64,000 nt of DNA, taken from positions 1 to 64,000 of the forward strand of contig NZ_BMKR01000014.1 of the NCBI RefSeq assembly GCF_014644435.1. The letters run 5' to 3'. This DNA is from Paenibacillus albidus. GTDB lineage: Bacteria; Bacillota; Bacilli; Paenibacillales; Paenibacillaceae. The notes beneath the pieces are model-generated. The model saw nothing but the letters and a program-made list of their open reading frames with translations, made no database searches and was not told the origin of the DNA. This document shows, in pieces, positions 17,364 through 26,387 of this stretch. Every line of letters begins with the position of its first letter. The first letter of the stretch is position 1. Made by a program: the position numbers and the translations under genes.

Positions 17364-19007
17364 TTGACAAGGATGAGGTTAATTACAGAGGTAGCTGCGG
17401 AAGCGGGGATTGACGAACAACATTTGGAGCTGTATGGAAAATATAAAAGCAAGCTCTCCCCATCATTATGGCAAGATATTCAGCACAAACCGGATGGCAA
17501 GCTGGTGCTGGTCACTGCGGTGAATCCCACTCCTGCCGGGGAAGGCAAAACACTGACGACCATCGGGCTGGCTCAAGCTCTGAATGCGGCAGGGGTGAGG
17601 ACGGTAGCGGCCTTGCGGGAACCTTCACTCGGTCCGTGTCTGGGCATGAAGGGCGGAGCTACCGGCGGCGGCAAATCGCAGCTGGTCCCTTCGGATGATA
17701 TTAATTTGCACTTTACCGGCGATATTCATGCAGTGACATCTGCGCATAATCTGCTCGCAGCCATGATTGACAATCATATGTTTCATGGCAATGAGCTGAA
17801 GCTTGATCCGCAGCGGATTGTCTGGAAACGTGTGATGGATATGAATGACCGCAGTCTCCGCAGCATCGTGACCGGTCTTGGAGACGGCAACGGTACGGTT
17901 CGGGAGAGCGGATTCCAGATTTCGACGGCCTCCGAGATTATGGCAGTGCTCTGTTTATGCGAGAATCTTGAAGACCTGAAAGAGCGTATGGGACGGATCC
18001 TGATCGGTTACGACCAGTTGGGACGGCCAGTAACGGCCCGGGAACTGGGGGCGGTAGAAGCGATGACCGCTCTGCTGAAAGAGGCGGTTAAGCCGAACCT
18101 GGTCCAGACGCTCGAAGGAACTCCGGCCATCGTGCATGGAGGCCCTTTTGCCAACATCGCCCATGGATGCAGCAGTGTAATCGGCACACGTTATGCGCTG
18201 AAGCTGGGGGAGGTAGTTGTAACGGAGGCGGGCTTCGGCGCAGACCTTGGCGCGGAGAAGTTCATGAATATCAAATGCCGGCAGGCCGGGCTTGTTCCTT
18301 CGGCAGCAGTGCTGGTCGTTACCGTGAAATCATTAAAGTATAACGGCGGTATACATAAAGAACAGCTTGGGAGCGAGAACCGTGAAGCGCTGCGGGCCGG
18401 TCTCTGCAATATGGAGCGGCATATTGAGAATCTGGGTAAATTCGGTGTCCCGGTGCTGGTGGCCATTAACCATTTTGCGGGTGACACTGAGGCCGAGGTG
18501 GAAGAGGTGCTGGCCGCCTGCCGCCGTCTGAAGGTCCCTGCTGCGGTGTCGCGGGTATGGGCTGAAGGCGGAGCCGGAGGGCTTGCGCTGGCCGGGGAGC
18601 TGAAGAAGCTGCTGGCTGGGGACCGGAAGGACCAGTTTGCTCCCCTCTATGCAGACGGGCTGGATATTCCGGGCAAAATCAATACTATTGTCCGTGAGAT
18701 TTACCGGGGCAATGAGGCGGTTTTCTCCCCGGCGGCGAAGCGTAGCCTGGCAGTCATTGAACGGCTGGGACTTCAGCAGCTCCAGGTCTGCATGGCCAAG
18801 ACGCCATATTCGTTCTCGGACCAACCCCGGCTGCTGGGCGCTCCCGAGGGCTTCACCCTGGGAGTAAGGGACATTACGTTGTCCCTGGGTGCCGGCTTTG
18901 CCGTGGTGGTCACAGGTAATATCGTGACCATGCCCGGGCTGCCAGCCACACCGGCTGCAGAAGGACTGCGGGTTGATGCGGATGGGCAAATCTGCGGTCT
19001 TGAATAA
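17364..19007 (+). CDS. fhs: Formate--tetrahydrofolate ligase
   Basis: 547 residues. The ATP loop TPAGEGKTLTTIG and the downstream EPSLGPCLGMKGGATGGGK, GDIHAVTSAHNLL and HGGPFANIAHGC are hallmarks of Fhs. The enzyme makes 10-formyl-THF from formate, ATP and THF in the cytosol, feeding purine and formyl-Met synthesis. The start may be TTG 17364, very close to GGAGGG, or ATG 17373. The gene stands one transcript upstream of a redox-controlled NADH oxidase and formate/nitrite channel, so it could use formate moved or made by that neighbourhood. Confidence 0.95.
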   Translation: MTRMRLITEVAAEAGIDEQHLELYGKYKSKLSPSLWQDIQHKPDGKLVLVTAVNPTPAGEGKTLTTIGLAQALNAAGVRTVAALREPSLGPCLGMKGGATGGGKSQLVPSDDINLHFTGDIHAVTSAHNLLAAMIDNHMFHGNELKLDPQRIVWKRVMDMNDRSLRSIVTGLGDGNGTVRESGFQISTASEIMAVLCLCENLEDLKERMGRILIGYDQLGRPVTARELGAVEAMTALLKEAVKPNLVQTLEGTPAIVHGGPFANIAHGCSSVIGTRYALKLGEVVVTEAGFGADLGAEKFMNIKCRQAGLVPSAAVLVVTVKSLKYNGGIHKEQLGSENREALRAGLCNMERHIENLGKFGVPVLVAINHFAGDTEAEVEEVLAACRRLKVPAAVSRVWAEGGAGGLALAGELKKLLAGDRKDQFAPLYADGLDIPGKINTIVREIYRGNEAVFSPAAKRSLAVIERLGLQQLQVCMAKTPYSFSDQPRLLGAPEGFTLGVRDITLSLGAGFAVVVTGNIVTMPGLPATPAAEGLRVDADGQICGLE

Positions 19008-19032
19008 TGAAGCTTGAATAAGTATCCTCTGA

Positions 19033-19080
19033 ATCCCCGGATTCGCCGTTTATAACTTAGCGGCGTCCCGGGGATCTTTG
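19033..19080 (+). terminator. Probable terminator hairpin after fhs
   Basis: ATCCCCGG (19033-19040) pairs with CCGGGGAT (19068-19075), and an inner CGCCG/CGGCG stem shortens the loop. Only a weak T-rich tail follows. Confidence 0.6.
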
Positions 19081-19174
19081 CGTTTCCGGGCCTTTCCTGC
19101 CTTGCAAGGACATAAAGCCCTGGCATCCGGGCAAAGCTAAAGCCATCGAACCGCAAAGACCGAAAATATATCTA

Positions 19175-19265
19175 AAATTGTGAACAATTTAAGAAGTGCG
19201 CGTAAAACACTTGCAATGTGATAAAAATCACAATATAATCAGTTCATAAAGTGAAATAAATCACA
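19175..19265 (+). promoter_or_regulatory. nox promoter with redox-regulator (FNR/Rex-class) sites
   Basis: TTGCAA (19211-19216) and TATAAT (19234-19239) are 17 bp apart. The spacer is filled by TGTGATAAAAATCACA (19217-19232), a perfect TGTGA-N6-TCACA. A second site, AGTGAAATAAATCACA (19250-19265), lies just after the predicted start. Upstream, AAATTGTGAACAATTT (19175-19190) is another near-palindrome. Both FNR/CRP and Rex recognise TGTGA-N6-TCACA-like DNA. Placement over the core promoter favours repression, as Rex does for NADH oxidases. Confidence 0.7.
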
Positions 19266-19403
19266 ACCACAACTTATCAGCCGCTTTACAAACAAAGGTC
19301 ATTATGTAACTTACTAAGGCATGTATTTAAACCCTCTCCATTCCGGGGGTGAATACATAGCCAAATACAAAAAAAGCTTGCCCATTTGGAGGAGGAAGAA
19401 ATC

Positions 19404-20768
19404 ATGAAAGTAGCAGTCATTGGATGTACCCATGCAGGAACCGCCGCAATTGTTAATACCGCCCAGTTGTACCCGGATGCCGAGATTACCGTGTATGAGC
19501 GCAATGATAATATTTCCTTTCTGTCGTGCGGAATTGCCTTGTATGTAGGCGGAGTGGTCAAAGACCCTCAGGGCTTGTTCTACTCCTCGCCGGAAAAGCT
19601 TGCAGAGCTTGGCGTCAAGACCAAAATGCTTCACGAAGTCATTGATGTGGATACAAAGAACAAAACCTTGCGGGCCCGCAATCTGCAGAATGGCGAGGAA
19701 TTTGAAGACACCTATGACAAGCTGATTATGACAACAGGCTCGTGGCCGATTGTGCCGAAGCTTGAAGGAATGGAGCTGGATGGCATTCTGCTCTCGAAGA
19801 ATTACAAGCATTCCAACACCATTATTGAAAGAGCACAGCAGGTAGAGCGGATTACAGTTGTCGGGGCCGGATATATCGGTGTTGAGCTGGTAGAAGCGTT
19901 TCAATTGAACGGCAAAAAGGTAACGCTGATCGATGGCGAGGATCGGATTCTGAGCAAATATCTGGACGAAGAATTCACCGCTCCTATCCAGCAGTCGCTG
20001 GAGGATCATGGAATCAAACTGGCACTTGGAGAGAAGGTCAGCTCTTTTGCCGGAGAGAACGGGAAAGTTACGAAGGTGATTACGAGCAAAGGCGAGCATG
20101 AAACGGATCTTGTCATTCTGTGCATCGGTTTCCGTCCGAATACCGGGCTGCTCAAGGGTCAAGTCGACATGCTCCCTAATGGCGCAATCATCGTGAATAA
20201 CTATATGCAGACCAGCGTCCCCGATGTATATGCCGCCGGTGACAGCTGCGCGATTCATTACAACCCTACCGGCAAGCACGCCTATATTCCGCTGGCTACC
20301 AATGCTGTACGGATGGGAACCCTGGTCGCCCGCAACCTGGTGCAGAATACCATTCCTTATATGGGAACCCAAGGAACTTCGGGAATCAAGATTTATGAAG
20401 ACAATATCGCCGGTACCGGACTTACGGAGGACGCGGCCAAAGCTGAGGGAATGGATGTAGAAGCGGTTATGATTACCGACAACTACCGTCCGGAGTTCAT
20501 GCCTACATTTGAGGAGGTAATGCTCAAAGTCGTGTTCGAGCGGACCACCCGCCGAATTTTGGGCGCACAGATTATGTCCAAAATGGATCTGACGCAATCG
20601 ATCAATACTGTGTCCGTGTGCATCCAGAACCAAATGACGGTCGATCAGCTCGCCTTCATTGATTTCTTCTTCCAGCCGCATTATAACAAACCTTGGAACT
20701 TCCTGAATACTGCCGGTCTTGCCGCACTGCCGAAGACAGTGGTGCGCAAAGAAACTGTGCTGGTATAA
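19404..20768 (+). CDS. nox: Water-forming NADH oxidase (CoA-disulfide-reductase family)
   Basis: 454 residues from the ATG at 19404, with GGAGGAGG 8 nt upstream. MKVAVIGCTHAGTAA begins the FAD domain, the redox-active residue is Cys42 in NISFLSCG, VVGAGYIGVELVEAF binds NAD, and TNAVRMG/NYRPEFMPT complete the family pattern. The whole sequence parallels enterococcal and lactobacillal Nox, where Cys42 cycles through sulfenic acid to reduce O2 to water. It regenerates NAD+ and detoxifies oxygen in the cytosol. The promoter carries redox-operator sites. Confidence 0.93.
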   Translation: MKVAVIGCTHAGTAAIVNTAQLYPDAEITVYERNDNISFLSCGIALYVGGVVKDPQGLFYSSPEKLAELGVKTKMLHEVIDVDTKNKTLRARNLQNGEEFEDTYDKLIMTTGSWPIVPKLEGMELDGILLSKNYKHSNTIIERAQQVERITVVGAGYIGVELVEAFQLNGKKVTLIDGEDRILSKYLDEEFTAPIQQSLEDHGIKLALGEKVSSFAGENGKVTKVITSKGEHETDLVILCIGFRPNTGLLKGQVDMLPNGAIIVNNYMQTSVPDVYAAGDSCAIHYNPTGKHAYIPLATNAVRMGTLVARNLVQNTIPYMGTQGTSGIKIYEDNIAGTGLTEDAAKAEGMDVEAVMITDNYRPEFMPTFEEVMLKVVFERTTRRILGAQIMSKMDLTQSINTVSVCIQNQMTVDQLAFIDFFFQPHYNKPWNFLNTAGLAALPKTVVRKETVLV

Positions 20769-21096
20769 AACAAGATCTTCGCAGCATCAAACCTGGCCGG
20801 GTGCCTCAAACTCAAGAGGCTGCTATTCTAATAATGAGACAGTCCTTTTCATTTTAAAAACCGTAAAAAGATAGCAGAGCAGCGATTCTCGCATTACCCG
20901 GAGGATCGCTGCTCTGCCGTTTTTGGTTATTTGCAGCTTGTTTACGCCTTAGAGACTCACCGTGACCCCCCGGTTGTCCGCAATTCACAACCGTTGTCTA
21001 CTATGCATAACTATGAGGGCCAAGTGATTGCCGGGTGCAGCAGGCCGGATGATACCTGGATGATTGCCTAGTAGTGAGAGAAGTCTTTGGTTTGAC

Positions 21097-21274
21097 TGCA
21101 TTTTGTGCATCGGAACGCAGGCAAATCAGTCTTTTTTTCGATTTGACTGCATTTCGTGCATCAGGTAAGGCAGAACAGGCCTGTATATCTATGTTTTCGA
21201 TGTTTCTAATGTACAAAATACATCAGAATGTCCTTTAGAGCCCCTCCCGGAGCGATTGGGCTGCACTAAATACA
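21097..21274. repeat. Four-site array, TGYATTTNGTGCA family (copy A)
   Basis: Sites: TGCATTTTGTGCA (21097), TGCATTTCGTGCA (21148), TGTACAAAATACA (21210), TGCACTAAATACA (21262). The first two are in one orientation, the last two inverted. Spacings are 51, 62 and 52 bp. Confidence 0.88.
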
Positions 21275-21398
21275 CTGGAGCGGTAGCCGGCTAAACTGGC
21301 CGTGCGCTCCACGAGATCATTCTTGAAAGGGTTGGTCCGAACTTTTCTTTGACCAGAGGGCGGTTACAAACAAATGCAATGTCTATCCGACTCGAGGA

Positions 21399-21442
21399 GG
21401 TGTCCCTAGCAGCCATTTCTGGCTTCTGAGACACCCTTTTTG
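21399..21442 (+). terminator. Terminator hairpin at the edge of repeat copy A
   Basis: GGTGTC (21399-21404) pairs with GACACC (21430-21435), and AGCAGCCA/TGGCTTC forms the inner stem. CTTTTT follows. Same class as 11-57, 7146 and 26914. Confidence 0.7.
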
Positions 21443-21499
21443 GCGTATAGAACCGTTTTGTTTCCACATAGAAGCGGGGGAATATAATTATATTTTGTA

Positions 21500-21560
21500 A
21501 GTGAAATGTTTCACTAAGGTGATAATTATCACGTAAATGTGTTTTACGACGCGCTACAAT
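21500..21560 (+). promoter_or_regulatory. FNT-gene promoter with two redox-type palindromes
   Basis: AGTGAAATGTTTCACT (21500-21515) and the perfect palindrome GTGATAATTATCAC (21519-21532) precede TACAAT (21555-21560), which has no good -35. With the start near 21567, the second palindrome is centred at about -41.5, the class II activator position used by FNR. This suggests anaerobic activation. Confidence 0.6.
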
Positions 21561-21605
21561 GGCATAAAGGAACAAATTTAAAGTAAATAGAAGGGGATAG
21601 GAACC

Positions 21606-22433
21606 ATGGCTTATAACAAACCGCAGCAAATTGCTGAAGTGACCGTCGGGAATGGGATCAAGAAGGCGCATAACCCTCTAAGTACCGTACTCATCCTCGG
21701 TTTTCTGGGAGGAGCGTTTATTTCACTCGGATTTTTGCTGGATATTCGTGTCATTGCAGGCGCACCTGAGGAATGGGGCTCCATTGCCAACTTTATCGGC
21801 GCTGCAGTCTTCCCTGTAGGGCTAATTCTGGTTATGCTTGCCGGAGGTGAGCTGCTGACCGGAAATATGATGGCGGTGCCGTTAGCTTTTTTGGCCAGAA
21901 AGATTTCATTTCTGGAAGTCATCAAGAATCTGGTGCTGATTACGCTGAGCAATCTGGCGGGGGCACTGTTTATAGCTTATTTCTTTGGCCACATCGTGGG
22001 GCTCACAGCAGAAGGAGTCTATTTGGAGAAGCTGGTGGACATGGCAGGGCATAAGCTGGACGCGACTTTCCTGCAAGCCTTTGTCTCCGGTATCGGCTGT
22101 AACTGGCTGGTGGCCCTGGCGGTCTGGTTATGTTACGGGGCAGACAATTTTAGCGGCAAAATTCTCGGGATCTGGTTCCCTACCATGGCGTTTGTAGCGA
22201 TTGGCTTTCAGCACGTGGTGGCGAATATGTTCCTGATCCCGGCAGCCATATTTGAAGGACATTTTACCTGGGCGGAGTACTTCGCTAATTTCGTTCCGGT
22301 CTGGCTCGGGAATCTGACGGGCGGTGCGGTCTTTGTGGCTGCGGCGTATTGGATGTCTTACTTGCGTCAAGCCCCGGATGCGGTTCAGGCTGTAGACAGC
22401 ATACCGGCGTCCGCCCTAAAGAAACATGCTTGA
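21606..22433 (+). CDS. Formate/nitrite transporter family channel (FocA/NirC/YrhG type)
   Basis: 275 residues with six membrane segments and internal twofold repeats. AGGELLTGNMM gives one of the broken-helix loops and GFQHVVANMFLIP carries the central channel His. FNT proteins are pentameric channels for formate, nitrite or hydrosulfide; the sequence alone does not separate these. The FdhF-like enzyme that follows favours formate. Its own promoter shows FNR/Rex-type palindromes. Confidence 0.9.
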   Translation: MAYNKPQQIAEVTVGNGIKKAHNPLSTVLILGFLGGAFISLGFLLDIRVIAGAPEEWGSIANFIGAAVFPVGLILVMLAGGELLTGNMMAVPLAFLARKISFLEVIKNLVLITLSNLAGALFIAYFFGHIVGLTAEGVYLEKLVDMAGHKLDATFLQAFVSGIGCNWLVALAVWLCYGADNFSGKILGIWFPTMAFVAIGFQHVVANMFLIPAAIFEGHFTWAEYFANFVPVWLGNLTGGAVFVAAAYWMSYLRQAPDAVQAVDSIPASALKKHA

Positions 22434-22624
22434 TATGCACAATAAGCTTAAGTAACTCATTAAGATAGCGGATGTAGAGAGGCACTCCTGAGAGCGCTCC
22501 TGTCCTGTCAGCCCTTTTTTCGGGGGTGGCTGGGGGCCGGGGGTGCTTTTTGCTATGTGAAGCCACGAAGCCATATCTCCTTGTCCAAATACCCCTTTTC
22601 AAGGGAATAATCGGGCATAACAAA

Positions 22625-22675
22625 ATTCGCCGTACAGATCCGATTCGGGGGAACGAAATCGGGCTGACGGCGAAT
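22625..22675 (+). other. Structured leader upstream of the molybdoenzyme gene
   Basis: Within the 430-bp gap before the FdhF-like gene, ATTCGCCGT (22625-22633) pairs perfectly with ACGGCGAAT (22667-22675). It encloses CCGATT (22640-22645) paired with AATCGG (22657-22662) around CGGGGGAACGA. The two nested stems look like a cis-regulatory RNA. I could not match them to a riboswitch class; a Moco-type leader would fit the context but is not shown. The rest of the gap holds nothing I recognise. Confidence 0.4.
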
Positions 22676-22867
22676 GCTGGTAAGGGAGTGTTTCATATGC
22701 TCTATTACCCGGACGGCCTGGGAGCGAATCAGCCTTCTGCTACAATTTTGGGGCATTGTGACGAAAGCTGTAAATATGGACGGCAGGACATTCCTGATGG
22801 TAATTTCTTTACGGCAGCCATGAGCACCTATAATATATAAATATCTGTGAATAGGGGGACTAGGGCT

Positions 22868-24961
22868 GTGAATAAAAGTGAAAATGGGATATTTCCGGCG
22901 GTATGTCCGCTCGATTGTCCCGATACCTGCGGACTTCTGGTCCATAAGCAGGACGGAAAGATTGTCAAAGTGGAAGGCAACCCCGATCACCCGATCACTC
23001 AGGGAGCCATTTGTAATAAGGTGCGGCATATGGCAGAGCGGGTGCACCATCCCGAGCGGCTGAAGCATCCATTACGGCGGGTCGGACCCAAAGGAGAAGG
23101 CCGCTTTGAAGTCATCAGCTGGGATGAAGCGATCAGTGAAATTGCCGGTAAGTATAAACAACTGGCGGCGGAGTACGGCCCGGAGAGTATTATGCCCTAC
23201 AGCTTTTATGGCAACATGGGTGTGCTCAGTGTAGAAGGGATGGACCGCCGCTTCTTCCACGCGCTTGGAGCAAGCCGGCTGGAACGGACCATTTGCAGTG
23301 CGGCGGGGGTCGCCGGCTGGAAATATACGATGGGCTTTCGCGGAGGGACAAGTCCCGAAGACACGGTGAACGCCGACGTGATTCTGGTCTGGGGCGGGAA
23401 TATCGTCAGTACGAACATGCATCAGGTTGTCTTGGCGGAGAAGGCCCGCAAGCGTGGGGCGAAGGTGGTTGTGATCGATGTTCACCGTAACCGAACGGCG
23501 CAGTGGGCGGATTGGTTCCTGCCGCTGTATCCGGGCACGGATACGGCGCTGGCGCTCGGACTGATGCATATTCTGTTCCGGGACGGAATGACAGACGATG
23601 CCTTTATGGAGCGTTACACGGTCGGCTATCGGGAGCTGCGCGAGCATGCCGCCGCCTATCCGCCCGAGCTTGTATCGGACATTACCGGGATACCTGCCGC
23701 GGATATTGAGAAGCTGGCCAGGCTGTACGGTGAGGCGGCCGTATCCTACATTCATATCGGCAACGGCCTTCAGCACCATGACAATGGGGGCATGAACGTG
23801 CGGACCATAGCCTGCCTGCCGGCCCTGACGGGGCAATGGCTAAAGCAGGGGGGCGGCGCCTTCAGGGATAACGGCGGGTATGCCTCCATGAATTCGCGCA
23901 GCCTTCAACGTCCCGAGCTGCAGCCTGATGCACGGGTGCGTGCCATTAATATGAACCGCATCGGAGAAGCGCTGGAAATGACGGAACAGCCGCTGAAAAG
24001 CCTGTTCGTCTATTGCAGCAATCCGCTTGTTGTGGCTCCGGACGCGGAGCGGGTGCGTGCCGGATTTGCCCGCGAGGACCTGTTTACAGTCGTCCATGAA
24101 CTTTTTATGACTGATACGGCGTTGTATGCGGATATCGTGCTGCCTGCGACCTCTTCTTTTGAGAATACGGACCTATACAGTTCCTATTGGCATCATTATA
24201 TTCAACTGCAGGAGCCTGTACTTGAAGCCCCCGGAGAATGCAAAAGCAATCGTGAAGTGTTCTCGCTGCTCGGTTTGGCCATGGGTTATGATCCTGAAGT
24301 ATTCGGCCAGTCGGAGCTTGCGATGATCCGCGAAGCGCTGGACTATCCGCGCAATCCGTACTTGAACGGAGTTACACTGGAGCGGCTGAGGGCCGAGCGG
24401 CATGTGAAGCTGGATATGACGCCGAAGGCAGCCTACCTGGACCATCTGCCGACAGCCTCCGGCAGAATAGAGCTTTATTCCAAAAGCATGGAGCTTGCCG
24501 GACTGCCGCCGCTGCCTACCTACACTCCCCTCAAAGAGGGATACGACGGCTTACGGAGGCCGGAGCAGGGAACCGGCTATCCGCTGATGTTCATTTCACC
24601 GCCGAATCATAACTTCCTGAACTCTACCTTTGGGAATGTAGAGAAGCACCGGAAGATGGAGAAGCGGCCACTGCTGCAGATTCATCCCGAGGATGCGGGA
24701 GCCCGCTGCATCGAAGACGGTGATGAGGTCATAGTCTTTAATGGTCGCGGGGACATCAGTCTTACAGCCATGGTTACAGACAAGATGCTGCCTGGTACTG
24801 TAATCAGCCAGGGACTCTGGTGGGAAGGGGACGGCCGCCGCCAAAGAGTGAATATACTGACACCGGACCGGCTCAGCGATATGGGACAAGGTGCGACCTT
24901 TTTTTCGGCAACGGTTGAAGTGAAGCGGCAGGCCGGGAATCGCCCGCTTTTATCGGAATAA
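22868..24961 (+). CDS. Molybdopterin oxidoreductase, formate-dehydrogenase-like alpha subunit (YoaE/FdhF type)
   Basis: 697 residues from GTG 22868, chosen over GTG 22847 for the AGGGGG upstream. Cys13, Cys17, Cys21 and Cys49 bind one [4Fe-4S] cluster. Cys143 (RTICSAAGVAG) aligns with the Mo-ligating Sec140 of E. coli FdhH, so the metal is probably Cys-ligated. The C-terminal domain (NHNFLNSTFGN...) closes over the bis-MGD cofactor. No Tat signal is seen, so it is cytoplasmic. Formate oxidation is the likeliest reaction, but related proteins act on other substrates. mobA and a TorD-type chaperone lie 7-15 kb downstream. Confidence 0.85.
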   Translation: MNKSENGIFPAVCPLDCPDTCGLLVHKQDGKIVKVEGNPDHPITQGAICNKVRHMAERVHHPERLKHPLRRVGPKGEGRFEVISWDEAISEIAGKYKQLAAEYGPESIMPYSFYGNMGVLSVEGMDRRFFHALGASRLERTICSAAGVAGWKYTMGFRGGTSPEDTVNADVILVWGGNIVSTNMHQVVLAEKARKRGAKVVVIDVHRNRTAQWADWFLPLYPGTDTALALGLMHILFRDGMTDDAFMERYTVGYRELREHAAAYPPELVSDITGIPAADIEKLARLYGEAAVSYIHIGNGLQHHDNGGMNVRTIACLPALTGQWLKQGGGAFRDNGGYASMNSRSLQRPELQPDARVRAINMNRIGEALEMTEQPLKSLFVYCSNPLVVAPDAERVRAGFAREDLFTVVHELFMTDTALYADIVLPATSSFENTDLYSSYWHHYIQLQEPVLEAPGECKSNREVFSLLGLAMGYDPEVFGQSELAMIREALDYPRNPYLNGVTLERLRAERHVKLDMTPKAAYLDHLPTASGRIELYSKSMELAGLPPLPTYTPLKEGYDGLRRPEQGTGYPLMFISPPNHNFLNSTFGNVEKHRKMEKRPLLQIHPEDAGARCIEDGDEVIVFNGRGDISLTAMVTDKMLPGTVISQGLWWEGDGRRQRVNILTPDRLSDMGQGATFFSATVEVKRQAGNRPLLSE

Positions 24962-25088
24962 GCAGGTTACTGTTTTATATCTCGATGCTGCGATAAAGCG
25001 TCAGTGTAAATGCTTGCCCTGGACCCTGTTTTGGGATGATACTGGATGGAATTAAAGACACATATATTACAGGGGATGTACATTACGC

Positions 25089-26318
25089 ATGAAGTTTTTA
25101 GCAGCTTATCCTAAAGAAGTGAAAGTATTTCTGATTGCCAGTCTTATTAATGCCACAGGTAGTGCTTTGATGTGGCCGCTTGTAACAATGTATGTTTTTG
25201 ATGATTTGGGGCGCAGCATGAAGGATGCGGGGCTGGTGATTCTGATTCAATCCATTGGCGGGATTGCAGGCCAGCTGCTTGGCGGATCACTGTATCACAA
25301 GGTGGGCGTAAACCGGCTGATTGTGGGGGCGCTGGCGATGAATGCCCTGGCCTTATTTGCCCTTCCCGCAGCCAGTGTAAATTGGCAGCTTTTCATGGTT
25401 ACGATGGGTCTTGTCGGGCTGTTCAACTCGCTGTCATTGCCCGCGATACAGGCCTTTATTGGATTCCGCTTTGCGGAGCAGCGCGGCGAGCTGTTCAATG
25501 TCATTTATGTCGCCAATAATATAGGCGTCGCGCTGGGTACGGCATTAAGCGGATTTTTGGCCGACATCTCCTATATGCTAAGCTTTGTAATGAATGGTGT
25601 AACTTCAGCGGTCTTCGCCGGCTTCTTTTTTGTCTATCTAAGAAAGGTTGGGACAGAGCCGGCCTTGTCCCAGGACACGGTCCGGCAGCAGCACGCTCCG
25701 TCTCAACAAGGTGCTTCCGCCTGGAAGCTGATGGGGCATACGCGTATTTATCTGTATATGGCCATCGCTTCCATGTTCCTGCTGATCGGCAACTCGATCT
25801 GGAACAGCGGAGTATCTCCGTTTATCATTACGGAAGGCTGGCCCAAGAAGATCTACGGTTTCCTTTGGACGCTGAACGGTATCCTTATTTTTGCAGCCCA
25901 GCCTTTAATCAGTCTGATCAAACGCTGGTTTGCAGGTACGTCAACGGCGCAGATGACAGCAAGCGCGGTGTTCTATTTAAGCGGTTATGCCGTTATTCTG
26001 CTGCTTCCCAACTACCCCGGTCTGGTGCTGGCCATGCTGCTGACCACGTTGGGGGAAATGCTGATCTCGCCCGCCATGCCTTCCTTTATCTCGGATCATG
26101 CGGACCGCAGTGCACCGTTCTATTTGGGATTAAGCGGGGGAATCGGCGCCATTGGCAGAGTGGTAGGCCCTTATTTCATGGGTGTCCTGTATGACAATGG
26201 GGGTCTGGCGCCTACGGCGTGGCTGGCCTGCGGGGTGGCAGTGCTGTCCGTGGGATTCTTCATGGTTCACGCCTATATGAACCGCAGAGGGCCTGCAGCC
26301 GCGCGGCCATTAGCCTAA
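25089..26318 (+). CDS. MFS transporter (YttB-like drug/metabolite exporter)
   Basis: 409 residues with 12 predicted membrane segments. The loop 2-3 motif appears as GQLLGGSLYHKVGVNR, and NNIGVALGTALSGFLAD resembles motif C of drug-proton antiporters. It is 130 bp after the molybdoenzyme gene with no clear terminator between, so co-transcription is possible. Substrate unknown. A GNAT gene follows. Confidence 0.82.
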   Translation: MKFLAAYPKEVKVFLIASLINATGSALMWPLVTMYVFDDLGRSMKDAGLVILIQSIGGIAGQLLGGSLYHKVGVNRLIVGALAMNALALFALPAASVNWQLFMVTMGLVGLFNSLSLPAIQAFIGFRFAEQRGELFNVIYVANNIGVALGTALSGFLADISYMLSFVMNGVTSAVFAGFFFVYLRKVGTEPALSQDTVRQQHAPSQQGASAWKLMGHTRIYLYMAIASMFLLIGNSIWNSGVSPFIITEGWPKKIYGFLWTLNGILIFAAQPLISLIKRWFAGTSTAQMTASAVFYLSGYAVILLLPNYPGLVLAMLLTTLGEMLISPAMPSFISDHADRSAPFYLGLSGGIGAIGRVVGPYFMGVLYDNGGLAPTAWLACGVAVLSVGFFMVHAYMNRRGPAAARPLA

Positions 26319-26387
26319 CCGCCGCCGGCTGTTCGGTGCCATAATCGGCAAAAGATATATTAGAGGCAAGGCAGGGGTGTAGAGCAG

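Larger units (their letters stand above)
20833..21442. repeat. Long intergenic repeat element, copy A
   Basis: The 610 bp between nox and the FNT gene match the reverse complement of 26914-27699 along nearly their full length, at roughly 80% by eye. Shared blocks are the edge AATGAGACAGTCCTTTTCAT, a GCAGAGCAGCGAT hairpin (20874-20917), GCCGGGTGCAGCAGGCCGG, a four-site array (21097-21274), and the hairpin at 21399. Copy B has about 170 bp extra. No real gene lies inside; similar short open frames in both copies only reflect the repeat. Confidence 0.85.

Noticed and set aside
19314..20681. 455-codon open frame opposite nox
   Set aside because: Shadow frame produced by codon bias; the plus strand encodes an unmistakable NADH oxidase.
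22625..22720. Named Moco riboswitch
   Set aside because: Only a short stretch resembles the core and the remaining conserved parts were not found.
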